The notes under the pieces are model-generated. The model was not told where the DNA came from and searched no databases. It saw only the letters and a list, made by a program, of their open reading frames with translations. A DNA stretch of 64,000 bases from Salipaludibacillus sp047795645 (GTDB lineage Bacteria; Bacillota; Bacilli; Bacillales; Salisediminibacteriaceae), in assembly GCF_047795645.1 (NCBI RefSeq), contig NZ_CP181045.1:5084001-5148000 (forward strand), given 5' to 3'. This document shows positions 27,002-36,242 of the stretch, one piece after another. How positions within the stretch are numbered: the first letter of the stretch is position 1; every line of letters begins with the position of its first letter. The translations under genes were made by a program, and so were the position numbers.

Positions 27002-27094
27002 TTTAAGAATGTTTAACTTCACTAAAAGATTAAAGTATAACTAAACGAAGGCTTTCGCCAAGAAGGACTAGACTAAAAGCCAAATTTTTCTAAT
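27002..27094 (+). repeat. Dispersed double-hairpin element, copy B
   Basis: Shares TTTAAGAATGTTTAACTTC, TTAAAGTATAA and GGCTTTCGCCA...AAAAGCC with the other copies, ending in TTTTTCTAAT. The left arm of the first hairpin and part of the second are eroded. It lies in the yqfL-dnaG gap after the tandem array and is the only copy with no gene immediately upstream. Confidence 0.8.
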
Positions 27095-27612
27095 ATTAAT
27101 TTGAAATTGATTTTTTCCTAAAAGATGAGAGAAAACTCTAGCCTAAATGATGTTTATCCTATATAATGAAATATTGTGACTTGTCGAATTAGAGAAAATG
27201 ATAGCGAAATCAGAAAGAGAACAAATGAATTGTAAATGTCAAGACTTTTTTTTAGTTTTTTGGTAAAGATAGTAATAGTTCATGGATTCCCCACTGGTAA
27301 ATGGTCGATATTAAATAAGAAGCTTCATAAAAATTTAAAAAAAGAAGGATTATTTAAAGAGATGTAGAATAAACAACATATGGCAATGAAAAAAAACAAG
27401 ATTTTTGTCGACAATATGCTACCTTATTTAGAATTGTTGTTAACTTCTAAGGTAATAGAAGGAGCAGATCTCTTCCTTCAGGAAGTTTGTTTAAGAAGTT
27501 CGATAATTGCTTTATAGGAGTATTTGAATAAATTCCTACAAAGTTAGCAGGAAATTTGAAAAGAGAGGCGAAACCATATCATGCGCCTACTTTTTAGATA
27601 AAGGGAAAAAGG
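27095..27612. other. Gene-free stretch before dnaG
   Basis: About 520 bp with no convincing gene. A good -10 (TATAAT, 27162-27167) with a weak -35 17 bp upstream (27139-27144) could drive dnaG-sigA. In B. subtilis this interval holds yqxD; no YqxD-like reading frame is seen here. Confidence 0.6.
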
Positions 27613-29436
27613 TTGGTGAAAAGATTGACTCAACGTATTCCCGAAGAAAAAATCGAAGAAGTTCGTCAATCATTAGACATCGTTGACGTGATTAGCGAAT
27701 ATGTTCAATTGAAAAAGCAAGGAAGAAATTTCGTAGGCCTTTGCCCATTCCATGGTGAAAAAACTCCTTCGTTTTCAGTTTCACCTGATAAACAGCTTTA
27801 TCATTGTTTTGGATGTGGAGCAGGAGGGAATGCCTTTTCATTTGTTATGGAAACGGAAGGGATTAGTTTTATTGAATCGGTCGAAAAATTAGCCGAAAGA
27901 ACGAATATTTCACTACCTGAGCTTGAAGCTAAGATGAATAATAAACCCGAGATTAGTGAGCAAATGAAGCGGTGGTACGAAGGTCATGAATTAGCAGCCA
28001 AGCTTTACCACCATGTGCTTACGATATCTGATGAGGGAAGAGAAGCAAGGGAGTATCTTCGTAAAAGAGGTTTTACAAAAGACATGATTGATCGATTTCA
28101 AATAGGTTATGCACCTAATTCATGGGATTTTTTGTCAAGTTTTTTGCAAAAAAGGTCTCATTCGGTGACCGAGATGGCAGAATGTGGACTCTTAGGTTTG
28201 CGAGAACACGATCAAAAACCATTTGATCGATTTCGAGACCGGATTATGTTTCCAATTTGGGACCGACGAGGAAATATGATTGCATTTGGGGGGCGAGTTG
28301 TAAATGAAGGGAATCCGAAATACTTAAATAGTCCGGAATCCCAAGTCTTTAACAAGAGTGATGTGTTGTATTTCTTTAACAAGGCAAGGTCTGTGATGAG
28401 AAAGAAAAATGAGGCTGTTTTGTTCGAGGGATATGTCGATGTTATCTCAGCTTGGCGAGCGGGTATAGATAATGGAGTTGCTGGTTTAGGAACGGCCTTA
28501 ACAGAATCTCAAGCAAAAATGCTCCGCAGAAACGCAGACAAAGTGATTCTTTGTTATGATTCTGACGATGCGGGTCTTAAAGCGACGTATAAAAATGCAC
28601 AAGTATTAGAAAGTATAGGTGCACAAGTACGTATTGGGAAACTCCCTGATGGCGATGATCCTCATGACTATATTCAAAAGTATGGATCTGAAAGATTTGT
28701 CCAAGATGTTATTACTAAAAACATTACATTGATGGCGTTTAAACTTGAATTTTTCCGCCGTGGAAAAAATCTTCAAGATGAAGGAGATAGGTTAACTTAT
28801 ATTGATGAGATCCTATTCGAAATCAGTCTCTTACCTCGAGCGTTAGAAAGAGATTATTACTTGAGACAGCTGTCTGATGAGTTTTCACTATCATTAGAAG
28901 CTTTAAAACAAGAACAATCAGTATTATTGAAAGTCCAGCAAAAAAAACAAAAGCGCCAAGTACATCAAGCGATTCAAACGAAAACAGTGAAACGAACACA
29001 AAGGATGTTATCCGCTCATGAAAATGCAGAAAGAGAATTGATTGCTCTGATGCTCCAATCGAAGCAGATAGCTGAACAAGTTCAAAGTGAGCTTGGCGGT
29101 GATTTTCATTATGATGACTATCAGGCAATAGCAGCACTCATCTATAGTTATTACGGAGAAGGGTACGAGCCTGAACCCTCTCATTTCATTGAATGGATTG
29201 ATGATAAAGAGTTAAGAACAAAAGCAACTGAACTTGCAATGAAGAAAGTGAATTTAGACCTTTCTGAGCAAGTATTGAACGATTATTTAAAACAGATACG
29301 TCAATTTCCTAAGAAAAAAGAAATTGAACAATTGAAGATAGAGCAAAAGCAAGCTGAAGAAGCTTCAGATTTCGTTGAAGCTGCTCGAATTGCGAGTGCT
29401 GTATTGCAACTGAGTTTAGAGTTGAAAAAAAAGTAA
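27613..29436 (+). CDS. dnaG: DNA primase DnaG
   Basis: Replicative primase (607 aa). The N-terminal CHC2 zinc domain shows CPFHGEKTPSFSVSPDK followed by YHCFGCG. The catalytic TOPRIM core has FEGYVDVISAW (near residue 271) and LCYDSDDAG (near 315). A C-terminal helicase-binding region ends the protein. Possible starts are TTG 27613 and GTG 27616; AAAGG at 27608-27612 is very close to both, so the start is uncertain by a few codons. It is followed 47 bp later by sigA, the macromolecular synthesis operon order. Confidence 0.97.
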   Translation: MVKRLTQRIPEEKIEEVRQSLDIVDVISEYVQLKKQGRNFVGLCPFHGEKTPSFSVSPDKQLYHCFGCGAGGNAFSFVMETEGISFIESVEKLAERTNISLPELEAKMNNKPEISEQMKRWYEGHELAAKLYHHVLTISDEGREAREYLRKRGFTKDMIDRFQIGYAPNSWDFLSSFLQKRSHSVTEMAECGLLGLREHDQKPFDRFRDRIMFPIWDRRGNMIAFGGRVVNEGNPKYLNSPESQVFNKSDVLYFFNKARSVMRKKNEAVLFEGYVDVISAWRAGIDNGVAGLGTALTESQAKMLRRNADKVILCYDSDDAGLKATYKNAQVLESIGAQVRIGKLPDGDDPHDYIQKYGSERFVQDVITKNITLMAFKLEFFRRGKNLQDEGDRLTYIDEILFEISLLPRALERDYYLRQLSDEFSLSLEALKQEQSVLLKVQQKKQKRQVHQAIQTKTVKRTQRMLSAHENAERELIALMLQSKQIAEQVQSELGGDFHYDDYQAIAALIYSYYGEGYEPEPSHFIEWIDDKELRTKATELAMKKVNLDLSEQVLNDYLKQIRQFPKKKEIEQLKIEQKQAEEASDFVEAARIASAVLQLSLELKKK

Positions 29437-29483
29437 AACCAACGATTCGGAAATTGTTGTGAACTATAGGAAGGAGGGGTCGT

Positions 29484-30599
29484 ATGGCAGAGAAACCAAT
29501 TCGTCCAATGGCGGAAGGGGATTTAACCATCGATCAAGTAAAAGAACAGCTAGTTGAATCAGGGAAGAAAAGAGGTACATTAACCTATGCAGAGATTACT
29601 GAAAGGTTAGGTGCGTTCGATCAAGACTCTGATCAAATGGATGAATTCTTTGAATATCTTGGTGAACAAGGTGTGGAAATATTAAATGATAATGAGGCGG
29701 TTCCAAGTATACAACAAGTTGAAAAGGAAGCTGCATTTGACTTGAATGACTTAAGTGTACCACCAGGAATTAAAATTAATGACCCTGTTCGGATGTATCT
29801 TAAGGAAATTGGCCGTGTACCGCTACTTTCTGCTGCTGAAGAGATTGCGTTAGCAAAAAGAATTGAAGACGGTGATGAAGAAGCGAAAAAACGATTAGCA
29901 GAAGCGAACCTTCGTCTAGTTGTTAGTATTGCTAAGCGTTATGTTGGCCGAGGAATGTTGTTTCTTGATTTGATTCAAGAAGGAAACATGGGGTTAATTA
30001 AAGCAGTTGAGAAATTTGACTATAATAAAGGGTACAAATTTAGTACCTATGCTACGTGGTGGATTCGTCAAGCGATTACAAGAGCGATCGCCGACCAAGC
30101 GAGAACGATCCGAATTCCAGTGCATATGGTCGAAACTATAAACAAACTAATAAGAGTTCAACGACAACTCTTGCAAGATTTAGGACGAGAACCAACTCCA
30201 GAAGAAGTCTCGAAAGAAATGGAGTTAACACCAGACAAAGTAAGGGAAATTTTGAAGATTGCCCAAGAACCTGTCTCATTAGAAACACCGATCGGTGAGG
30301 AAGATGATTCACATTTAGGTGATTTTATTGAAGATCAAGAAGCATTAGCACCATCTGATGCTGCGGCGTATGAACTTCTGAAAGAGCAACTTGAAGATGT
30401 ATTAGATACGTTAACCGATCGTGAAGAAAATGTATTGCGATTACGTTTTGGACTAGATGATGGTCGTACGCGTACGTTGGAAGAAGTCGGGAAAGTTTTC
30501 GGTGTAACGAGAGAACGTATTCGTCAAATCGAAGCAAAAGCTTTAAGAAAACTGCGCCATCCAAGTCGAAGTAAGCGTCTGAAAGATTTTCTTGAATAG
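29484..30599 (+). CDS. sigA: RNA polymerase primary sigma factor SigA
   Basis: Housekeeping sigma factor (371 aa). It has an N-terminal region 1.1, then DPVRMYLKEIGRVPLLSAAEE (1.2) and region 2 with FDYNKGYKFSTYATWWIRQ, which recognises the -10. Region 3 follows, and region 4 with EEVGKVFGVTRERIRQIEAK recognises the -35. Length and sequence are those of Bacillus SigA. AAGGAGGGG precedes the ATG. A terminator and a copy of the dispersed repeat follow. Confidence 0.99.
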   Translation: MAEKPIRPMAEGDLTIDQVKEQLVESGKKRGTLTYAEITERLGAFDQDSDQMDEFFEYLGEQGVEILNDNEAVPSIQQVEKEAAFDLNDLSVPPGIKINDPVRMYLKEIGRVPLLSAAEEIALAKRIEDGDEEAKKRLAEANLRLVVSIAKRYVGRGMLFLDLIQEGNMGLIKAVEKFDYNKGYKFSTYATWWIRQAITRAIADQARTIRIPVHMVETINKLIRVQRQLLQDLGREPTPEEVSKEMELTPDKVREILKIAQEPVSLETPIGEEDDSHLGDFIEDQEALAPSDAAAYELLKEQLEDVLDTLTDREENVLRLRFGLDDGRTRTLEEVGKVFGVTRERIRQIEAKALRKLRHPSRSKRLKDFLE

Positions 30600-30690
30600 A
30601 TAATGTGTCATTTATCAAGATAAAGATTGTCATATAAGAAAAATTAAATGAGAGACAAAATGTAATATTTGATTTGGAGAAGAGGAGAAA

Positions 30691-30745
30691 GCCATAAAAG
30701 CCCACAGAGAATGCAAGTTCTCATCGGTTTTTATGGCTTTTATTT
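30691..30745 (+). terminator. Terminator after sigA
   Basis: Arms GCCATAAAAGCC / GGTTTTTATGGC with an inner stem GAGAA / TTCTC and a T-rich tail. The dispersed repeat copy C starts just after. Confidence 0.88.
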
Positions 30746-30747
30746 TT

Positions 30748-30846
30748 ATACTATAAGAATGTTAAACGTCGCTAAAGGGTTAAAGTATAAGATAAACTAA
30801 GGCTTTCGCTATGATGGACTTGGCGATAAGCCAAGTTTTTCTAATG
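30748..30846 (+). repeat. Dispersed double-hairpin element, copy C
   Basis: Matches the family over its full length: TACTATAAGAATG start, TTAAAGTATAAG centre, GGCTTTCGCTA / TGGCGATAAGCC arms, then AAGTTTTTCTAATG. The base changed in the left arm (C to T) still pairs as a wobble. It lies directly behind the sigA terminator in the gene's orientation. Confidence 0.87.
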
Positions 30847-30965
30847 TGAAGATCATAAGTTGCACCATGAAAGAAACATATTTAGAGCTTTCTTATTTTA
30901 CCTCTATATATTCTTGTACATTTGTACGATATAATTAAAAAGATAATTTAATGAAAGGTGATTTT

Positions 30966-31523
30966 ATGGATGAGCGGAAAAGAATCATCGTCAGTGAAAT
31001 AAAAAAATGGCAAGAAAATAAACTTCTTCCAGAAACGTACTGTCTATTTCTACTCAGTTTATATTCGGAAGGAAACGACGGAATGAGTGAAACGACCAGT
31101 AAGAAAACCGATTCACTTATTCCGCACGCAAAAAAAGCGCTATTGAGTTTTTTTATAATGATAATAGTAATGGTTATTATATTGTTAGCAATTTATTTTA
31201 CACAAACTACTTCAACTGTTCAAGTTGTTATTCTTGTTGGATTACTTGGCTTAAGTATTGCTGGAGCATACTTTTATCATCAGAAAAAATCTCTCTATGC
31301 ACACCTATATGTCGTGTTGGCAACCTTTATCTCGTTTATTATCACAATCGTCGCAATGGAACTTTTTTTTCCAGACAATCGTATTTTTTTAGGAGGGGGC
31401 ATACTTGTTTTATGCTTAGGCTGGATTTTAGCCGGTTGGCGTTATCGTTATCACTATTTGTATATAGCAGGTGGCACAGGTATTTTATTGTTTATCGGAC
31501 TTATTATAGTGGAAAGAATGTAA
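30966..31523 (+). CDS. Membrane protein of unknown function
   Basis: I do not recognise a named family. The protein (185 aa) has a soluble N-terminus of about 55 residues starting MDERKRIIVSEIKKWQENKL, with LLPETYCLFLLSLYSEG. Five or so hydrophobic segments follow between residues 60 and 183, and a Tyr/Arg-rich turn (GWRYRYHYLYIAGG) precedes the last helix. ATG 30966 follows GAAAGGTGA, so I do not use the earlier ATG 30951. It lies between sigA and a glycerophosphodiesterase gene 24 bp downstream, probably in one transcript. Similar N-terminal segments occur in other Bacillus membrane proteins. Confidence 0.75.
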   Translation: MDERKRIIVSEIKKWQENKLLPETYCLFLLSLYSEGNDGMSETTSKKTDSLIPHAKKALLSFFIMIIVMVIILLAIYFTQTTSTVQVVILVGLLGLSIAGAYFYHQKKSLYAHLYVVLATFISFIITIVAMELFFPDNRIFLGGGILVLCLGWILAGWRYRYHYLYIAGGTGILLFIGLIIVERM

Positions 31524-31547
31524 TGATTTGAAGAAGGGGAATAATCA

Positions 31548-32288
31548 ATGCAGATAATTGCTCATAGAGGAAACAAGAAATATACACCAGAGAATACGAT
31601 GGCAGCATTTATATCAGCAGCGACGTATCCGATTGATGGAGTAGAATTTGATCTTCAGTGGAGTAAAGATCAAGTACCTGTTGTGATTCATGATCCAACG
31701 ATCGATCGAACGACAAACGGAAGAGGGGCTGTACGTTCCTTTACATTACAAGAGTTAAAACAGTTTGATGCAGGTAGTTATTTCCATGAGTCATTTCGTG
31801 GGGAGAAGATCCCTTCGTTTGCTGATGTCTTAAATTGGGCCAAAGGCACTAAGCTTGATTTACATGTGGAATTAAAACAACAACGGGATCAACCTTCTTT
31901 GTTTGTAGAAAGTTGTTTGCACGAGATTGATAAATCCGGACTTTCAAACAGAGTCGTCATATCAACTTTTTATCATTCGTATATATCAGAAATAAAACGG
32001 CAAAACTCATTGATAAATACAGCATTATTAACGAAAACGCCGATTTTTCGTGGGACGAAGTATGCTCGTCAGGTTCAAGCGGATGGTATTCATATTCGAC
32101 ATGGTTTTCAGGCATCAAGGTATTACCTCGGGTGGAGTAAAAAGGGAGTACCGATACGAGTTTACCGAGTCCATAGCGTACGAGAAGCTAAAAAATGTCA
32201 ACGTTTGAACGTCGATGCAATTATTACGAATGATCCTAGGCTAATGACAGAGAATTTTCGTGAAAATCAAAAGTTAAATGGGGTTTAA
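31548..32288 (+). CDS. Glycerophosphodiester phosphodiesterase
   Basis: Cytosolic GDPD-family enzyme (246 aa) expected to split glycerophosphodiesters into glycerol-3-phosphate and an alcohol. The signature residues are present: IAHRGNKKYTPENTM at the N-terminus, GVEFDLQWSKD and VIHDPTIDRTTNG, which provide the catalytic His pair and metal-binding Glu/Asp. No signal peptide is visible. A GAAGGGG site precedes the ATG. It could serve phospholipid turnover. Confidence 0.92.
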   Translation: MQIIAHRGNKKYTPENTMAAFISAATYPIDGVEFDLQWSKDQVPVVIHDPTIDRTTNGRGAVRSFTLQELKQFDAGSYFHESFRGEKIPSFADVLNWAKGTKLDLHVELKQQRDQPSLFVESCLHEIDKSGLSNRVVISTFYHSYISEIKRQNSLINTALLTKTPIFRGTKYARQVQADGIHIRHGFQASRYYLGWSKKGVPIRVYRVHSVREAKKCQRLNVDAIITNDPRLMTENFRENQKLNGV

Positions 32289-32393
32289 TACTTTTCTATT
32301 GAGTCATTTTCATATACAATATAGTAGTGTGTGTTATACAACGTGAAAATCGTTGGGGATTTATTTTAGAAATAATAAGGGAGGTACATAAGT

Positions 32394-32762
32394 ATGAGAG
32401 GAAAACCTCTTTACCCTTTTGCTCTGACTGCCATTTTGGGAATTCTTTTGATCATTGTGTTATCGTTTGTTGGCGTTAATATAGGTCCTGATACAGCTTC
32501 AGAGAACGGGGAAGAAAACGCAGAAGAGCAAGAATTCGATGATCCAATTGAGCTAGGTGAAAGCATTTATGCAGGTCAGTGTGCAGGATGCCATGGTGGT
32601 GACTTATCTGGTGGTGTTGGACCTGCGTTGGATAGTGGAGATTATTCAGCAGATGATATTGTAGATGCGATTGCTGAAGGTCCAGGAACGATGCCTGATA
32701 ATATTGTGTCAGGTGATGAAGCTCAAGCTGTTGCGGATTATATTTTAGCAGAAAATGAATAA
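32394..32762 (+). CDS. cccA: Membrane-anchored cytochrome c-550
   Basis: Small c-type cytochrome (122 aa). One transmembrane segment near residues 8-28 anchors it on the outer face of the membrane. An acidic linker follows, then a heme domain with CAGCH near residue 62 and the axial methionine in GTMPDN. It shuttles electrons in the respiratory chain. The very acidic linker and domain fit an alkaliphile-type surface protein, though that is inference. GGGAGG precedes the start. Confidence 0.92.
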   Translation: MRGKPLYPFALTAILGILLIIVLSFVGVNIGPDTASENGEENAEEQEFDDPIELGESIYAGQCAGCHGGDLSGGVGPALDSGDYSADDIVDAIAEGPGTMPDNIVSGDEAQAVADYILAENE

Positions 32763-32774
32763 ATTAACATTAAG

Positions 32775-32800
32775 AGAAGGATCTTTGTATCCTTCTTTTT
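32775..32800 (+). terminator. Terminator after cccA
   Basis: Stem AGAAGGAT / ATCCTTCT, 6-nt loop, T run. Confidence 0.9.
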
Positions 32801-32863
32801 GTCATATTGTGAGATGAATAAAAATGAATGATTTACTATACCGATGAAATTAAGGTGAATGAA

Positions 32864-33571
32864 GTGAATGAACAATTATTATCTAAACGATTAGAGAAAG
32901 TTAGCGAGTTTGTAGCGCAGGGAGCTATATTAGCAGATATTGGCTCTGATCATGCATATTTACCTGTCCACTTAGTTAAACAAGGAAAGTGTCCTCGTGC
33001 TATTGCTGGGGAAGTAAATCAAGGGCCACTTACCTCAGCTAAAGCACAAATTGCAAAACATCGTTTAAGTGATCGAATAACAGCTAAGTTAGGAAGTGGT
33101 CTATCTGTACTAAAAGACGAAAAAGTTGATACCGTAGTTGTGGCTGGTATGGGAGGATCGCTTATTGCATCGATCTTAGAAGAAGGGAAAGATTATCTTG
33201 AAATGGTTGAACAGCTTATTCTTCAACCTAATGTCGCCGCCGATAACGTGAGACGGTGGTTATTCAAGCATGGTTGGTCCTTAGTTGATGAAGCAATAGT
33301 TGATGAAGAGGATCATGTTTATGAAATTATTGTTGCTGAGCAGGGACCTCCAAATCTACATTATGGTAGCGAGTTAGAGAAAGAACTTTGGATGGGGCCA
33401 TTTTTACTAAAAGAGAAAAATTCCGCTTTTCAAAAAAAGTGGGTTAGGGAATTAGATAAATTAGAAAAGGTATTTGAGCAACTTAATCATGCAAGTGATC
33501 AAGAAAAGTTAGTATTGAAAAAGCAAGAAATTCAACAAAAGTTATTGTGGTTGAAGGAGGTATTACCGTGA
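32864..33571 (+). CDS. trmK: tRNA (adenine22-N1)-methyltransferase TrmK
   Basis: SAM-dependent enzyme (235 aa) that methylates A22 of tRNA. The SAM motif is ADIGSDHAYLPVHL near residue 24, and VVAGMGGSLIASIL and LILQPNV are family-conserved. I place the start at GTG 32864 with TAAGGTGA just upstream, which gives an N-terminus like other TrmK proteins; the frame is open back to ATG 32828. It overlaps yqfO by 4 bp. Confidence 0.92.
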   Translation: MNEQLLSKRLEKVSEFVAQGAILADIGSDHAYLPVHLVKQGKCPRAIAGEVNQGPLTSAKAQIAKHRLSDRITAKLGSGLSVLKDEKVDTVVVAGMGGSLIASILEEGKDYLEMVEQLILQPNVAADNVRRWLFKHGWSLVDEAIVDEEDHVYEIIVAEQGPPNLHYGSELEKELWMGPFLLKEKNSAFQKKWVRELDKLEKVFEQLNHASDQEKLVLKKQEIQQKLLWLKEVLP

Positions 33572-34686
33572 AACAAGCAAATGGACAAACGATTATTCAA
33601 GCTTTTGAACAGTTTTCTCCGAAGTCTTACGCGCTAGAAGGAGATAAGATAGGCTTACAAATTGGTACACTTAACAAACCAGTTAGTAAAGTCATGGTTG
33701 CTTTAGACGTATTGGAACCAGTTGTTGATGAAGCAATTGAAAAAGGAGTGAATTTGATTATTGCTCACCATCCAATTATTTTCAAGCCTATTAAAGCGTT
33801 AAGGACAGATCAAACGTATGGTAGAACAATTGAAAAATTGATCAAACATGATATTACAGTGTATGCTGCGCACACAAATCTTGACGTTACGCCAGGTGGT
33901 GTTAATGATATGATGGCTGACGCATTGGAATTACAGGATTTAGAAGTTTTAGTAGAGACAGAAAAGGATACTTTGAAAAAACTAGTTGTGTTTGTCCCAG
34001 AAAATAATGCGAAAGAAGTTCGCGAGGCAATCGGAGCATCAGGAGCGGGCCATATTGGTAACTACAGTCATTGTAGTTTCACCTCTTATGGGATGGGGGC
34101 GTTTAAACCCGGAGAAGGTACAGACCCATTTATCGGGAATCAAGGTGAAATGGAGTTTGTTGATGAGGTGAAAATAGAAAGTGTTTTTCATGCATCGATA
34201 GAAAAGCAAGTGATTCGCGCAATGGAGAAAGCTCATCCTTACGAAGAAGTCGCTTATGATCTTTATGACATGTCGTCTTCAGGTGCATCGCTTGGTTTAG
34301 GGCGGATCGGTTATTTAAAGAAAGAGGTAACTTTAGATGAATTTGCTGAACAAGTGAAAAAAGCGTTTGACGTTAAAGGTCTTCGTGTTGTTGGAAATGG
34401 AGAGAGAAAAGTAAAGAAAGTAGCTGTTCTTGGTGGCGATGGAAATAAATATACGTTTACAGCATTGCACAAAGGAGCAGATGTTTATGTAACTGGAGAT
34501 TTATATTACCATGTTGCCCATGATGCGATGATGGAAGGGTTGATGATGATAGACCCAGGCCACAACGTAGAGAAAATAATGAAAGTAGGCGTTCAAAAGA
34601 AGATTGAGGCTTTTATTGCTGAAAAAAAATATAATACGGATGTCATAATTTCAGATCTTCATACTGATCCGTTTAGATTTTTGTAA
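33568..34686 (+). CDS. yqfO: Nif3-like dinuclear metal-centre protein YqfO
   Basis: NIF3/GTP cyclohydrolase I type 2 family protein (372 aa). Metal-ligand motifs are IIAHHPIIFKP near residue 66, VYAAHTNLDV near 102, and the C-terminal HNVEK. A PII-like insert (about residues 130-235) separates the two halves, as in the B. subtilis and B. cereus proteins. Its biochemical role is unresolved. GTG 33568 follows AAGGAGG at 33554-33560, and the start overlaps the trmK stop. Confidence 0.93.
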   Translation: MKQANGQTIIQAFEQFSPKSYALEGDKIGLQIGTLNKPVSKVMVALDVLEPVVDEAIEKGVNLIIAHHPIIFKPIKALRTDQTYGRTIEKLIKHDITVYAAHTNLDVTPGGVNDMMADALELQDLEVLVETEKDTLKKLVVFVPENNAKEVREAIGASGAGHIGNYSHCSFTSYGMGAFKPGEGTDPFIGNQGEMEFVDEVKIESVFHASIEKQVIRAMEKAHPYEEVAYDLYDMSSSGASLGLGRIGYLKKEVTLDEFAEQVKKAFDVKGLRVVGNGERKVKKVAVLGGDGNKYTFTALHKGADVYVTGDLYYHVAHDAMMEGLMMIDPGHNVEKIMKVGVQKKIEAFIAEKKYNTDVIISDLHTDPFRFL

Positions 34687-34705
34687 GATAGTATGATTTG
34701 ACAAC

Positions 34706-34748
34706 AAACCTCCCGCTCTTCAATAGAAAATGAAGATCGGGAGGTTTT
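34706..34748 (+). terminator. Terminator after yqfO
   Basis: Arms AAACCTCCCG / CGGGAGGTTT with an inner CTTCA / TGAAG stem, followed by TTAT. Confidence 0.87.
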
Positions 34749-35046
34749 ATTTCGGAATACTTATCAATGACTGCTTTTAAAGCAGAAGGAATTTTATAGC
34801 GGACTGCAATTGTTTCGTTAACTTGTGCCCTTTATCATGTAGTCATGTAGTGAATGTGGAAAGAAAGGTAACAAGAGGGAGCGACTTGTGCCACATGAGA
34901 GCTGGAATATGAAAGTAAGGATCACAAGAGAAAGCAGCATATGACTTTATCGAGCAGCAAAGGTAGATGAAGGGCTTACAAGTCAAAAGGAAACTGCTCA
35001 ACTCCTCAGAAACCCGTTGGAAGCAGATTTACGGTGGAAAAACAAA
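34749..35046. other. Gene-free stretch between yqfO and ispH
   Basis: About 300 bp between two convergent terminators. I see no supported reading frame or RNA here. Confidence 0.5.
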
Positions 35047-35080
35047 AAAGACGCCGGGCAATAGTTAGCCCGGCGTCTTT
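35047..35080 (-). terminator. Terminator of ispH
   Basis: Perfect 13-bp arms AAAGACGCCGGGC / GCCCGGCGTCTTT with a T run on the minus strand, just after the ispH stop. Confidence 0.93.
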
Positions 35081-35083
35081 CTC

Positions 35084-36040
35084 TTATGCCTCTTGAATCC
35101 TTTTCTTTTTTATTTTCGGAAGAACTTTTGTTAATTTTACCATGCTTGTTGTATCCCATGTATGAGGATCTTCCTCATCAAAATTCTGCAAAAAGGTGAT
35201 TACTTCTTTTGTTATTGGTGTAGGAGTACTTGCACCTGAAGTGACAGCAACTGTTTTAATACCTTTAAGTGATTCTAGATCCAAGTCGTTTACACTTTTG
35301 ACTCGGTAAGATGGTGTACCTGCTACTTCCTCTGATACTTGGGTAAGTCGATTTGAATTATTACTTTTGGGATCACCCACGACAATGAGAAGGTCTGCTT
35401 TGCCAGCTTGTTCAGCAACAGCTTCTTGACGAACTTGTGTCGCCATACAAATTTCATTGTGAACTTCGGCTCTAGGATATTTTTTCAATGCTTTATTAAT
35501 AATCGTTGAAACATCCCATTGACTCATGGTGGTCTGATTCGTAATTAAGATTTTATCGTTTGTTAATGTTAAGTCTTCTACATCTTGCTCTGACTCAACA
35601 AGATGAACGACATCTGGGGCTACGCCAATGGCTCCTTCTGGTTCAGGATGGCCTTGTTTACCTATATAGATAAATTCATAACCTTCTGCTTTTTTATTGC
35701 GAATAAGGTCATGTGTCACGGTTACATCTGGGCATGTGGCATCTACTGTTGTTAGTCCTTTTTCTTTAGCAAGTTCTCTTACTTCCGGCGAGACGCCGTG
35801 AGCAGTGAATATTACGGTACCCTTTTCGACTTGCTTTAGTATTTCTAATCGATTTGGTCCATCAAGAGTAATTATCCCATCTTCTTCAAAGGCATCTGTG
35901 ATGTGTTGATTGTGAACGATCATTCCTAATATATAGATCGGCCTTGGTAAATCCAAATTCGCAGCAGCTTGTTTGGCTAATACCATCGCATCAACGACGC
36001 CGTAACAATAACCTCTTGGGGAAATTTTAATAACTTCCAT
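35084..36040 (-). CDS. ispH: 4-hydroxy-3-methylbut-2-enyl diphosphate reductase IspH
   Basis: Last enzyme of the MEP isoprenoid pathway (318 aa), a [4Fe-4S] reductase making IPP and DMAPP. The three cluster cysteines lie in PRGYCYGVVDA, TVDATCPDV and NEICMATQVRQ. Conserved VGDPKSNNSNRL and the late TSGASTPTP are present. AGGAGGAAT precedes the start. Its pathway partner ispG is at 51.9 kb in this window. Confidence 0.97.
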   Translation of the reverse strand: MEVIKISPRGYCYGVVDAMVLAKQAAANLDLPRPIYILGMIVHNQHITDAFEEDGIITLDGPNRLEILKQVEKGTVIFTAHGVSPEVRELAKEKGLTTVDATCPDVTVTHDLIRNKKAEGYEFIYIGKQGHPEPEGAIGVAPDVVHLVESEQDVEDLTLTNDKILITNQTTMSQWDVSTIINKALKKYPRAEVHNEICMATQVRQEAVAEQAGKADLLIVVGDPKSNNSNRLTQVSEEVAGTPSYRVKSVNDLDLESLKGIKTVAVTSGASTPTPITKEVITFLQNFDEEDPHTWDTTSMVKLTKVLPKIKKKRIQEA

Positions 36041-36202
36041 AAGTCTATTCCTCCTAATGATTCAAAAAAGCTTTTGTCGCTAATTTATGCTAGTTTTAAT
36101 TGAAAAAGAGTGAAACGGAGATAACTCCAATTTAATTATAAATGTTGAACTACTTAATGACAAACAAATAGTACATGTTTATGTAGATCGAATAAAAAAT
36201 AA

Positions 36203-36232
36203 AACGGATACCTAGGAACTAGGGACCCGTTA
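36203..36232 (-). terminator. Terminator of the CarD-like gene
   Basis: On the minus strand, imperfect arms around CTAG / CTAG within ACGGG...CCGT are followed by TTTATTTTTT, about 10 bp after the stop. Confidence 0.7.
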
Positions 36233-36242
36233 TCATTTAATA

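Noticed and set aside
27380..27517. 45-codon frame starting MAMKKNKIFVDNML upstream of dnaG, possibly a YqxD remnant
   Set aside because: Only IFVD resembles the YqxD start; there is no ribosome binding site and the rest does not match, so it is not reported as a gene or pseudogene.
27547..27573. SigH-type promoter before dnaG (GCAGGAAATT then GCGAAA)
   Set aside because: The -35 is good, but the spacing is 10 bp instead of 11-12 and the -10 has GAAA rather than GAAT. A SigH promoter exists before the B. subtilis sigA operon, so it deserves mapping but is not claimed.
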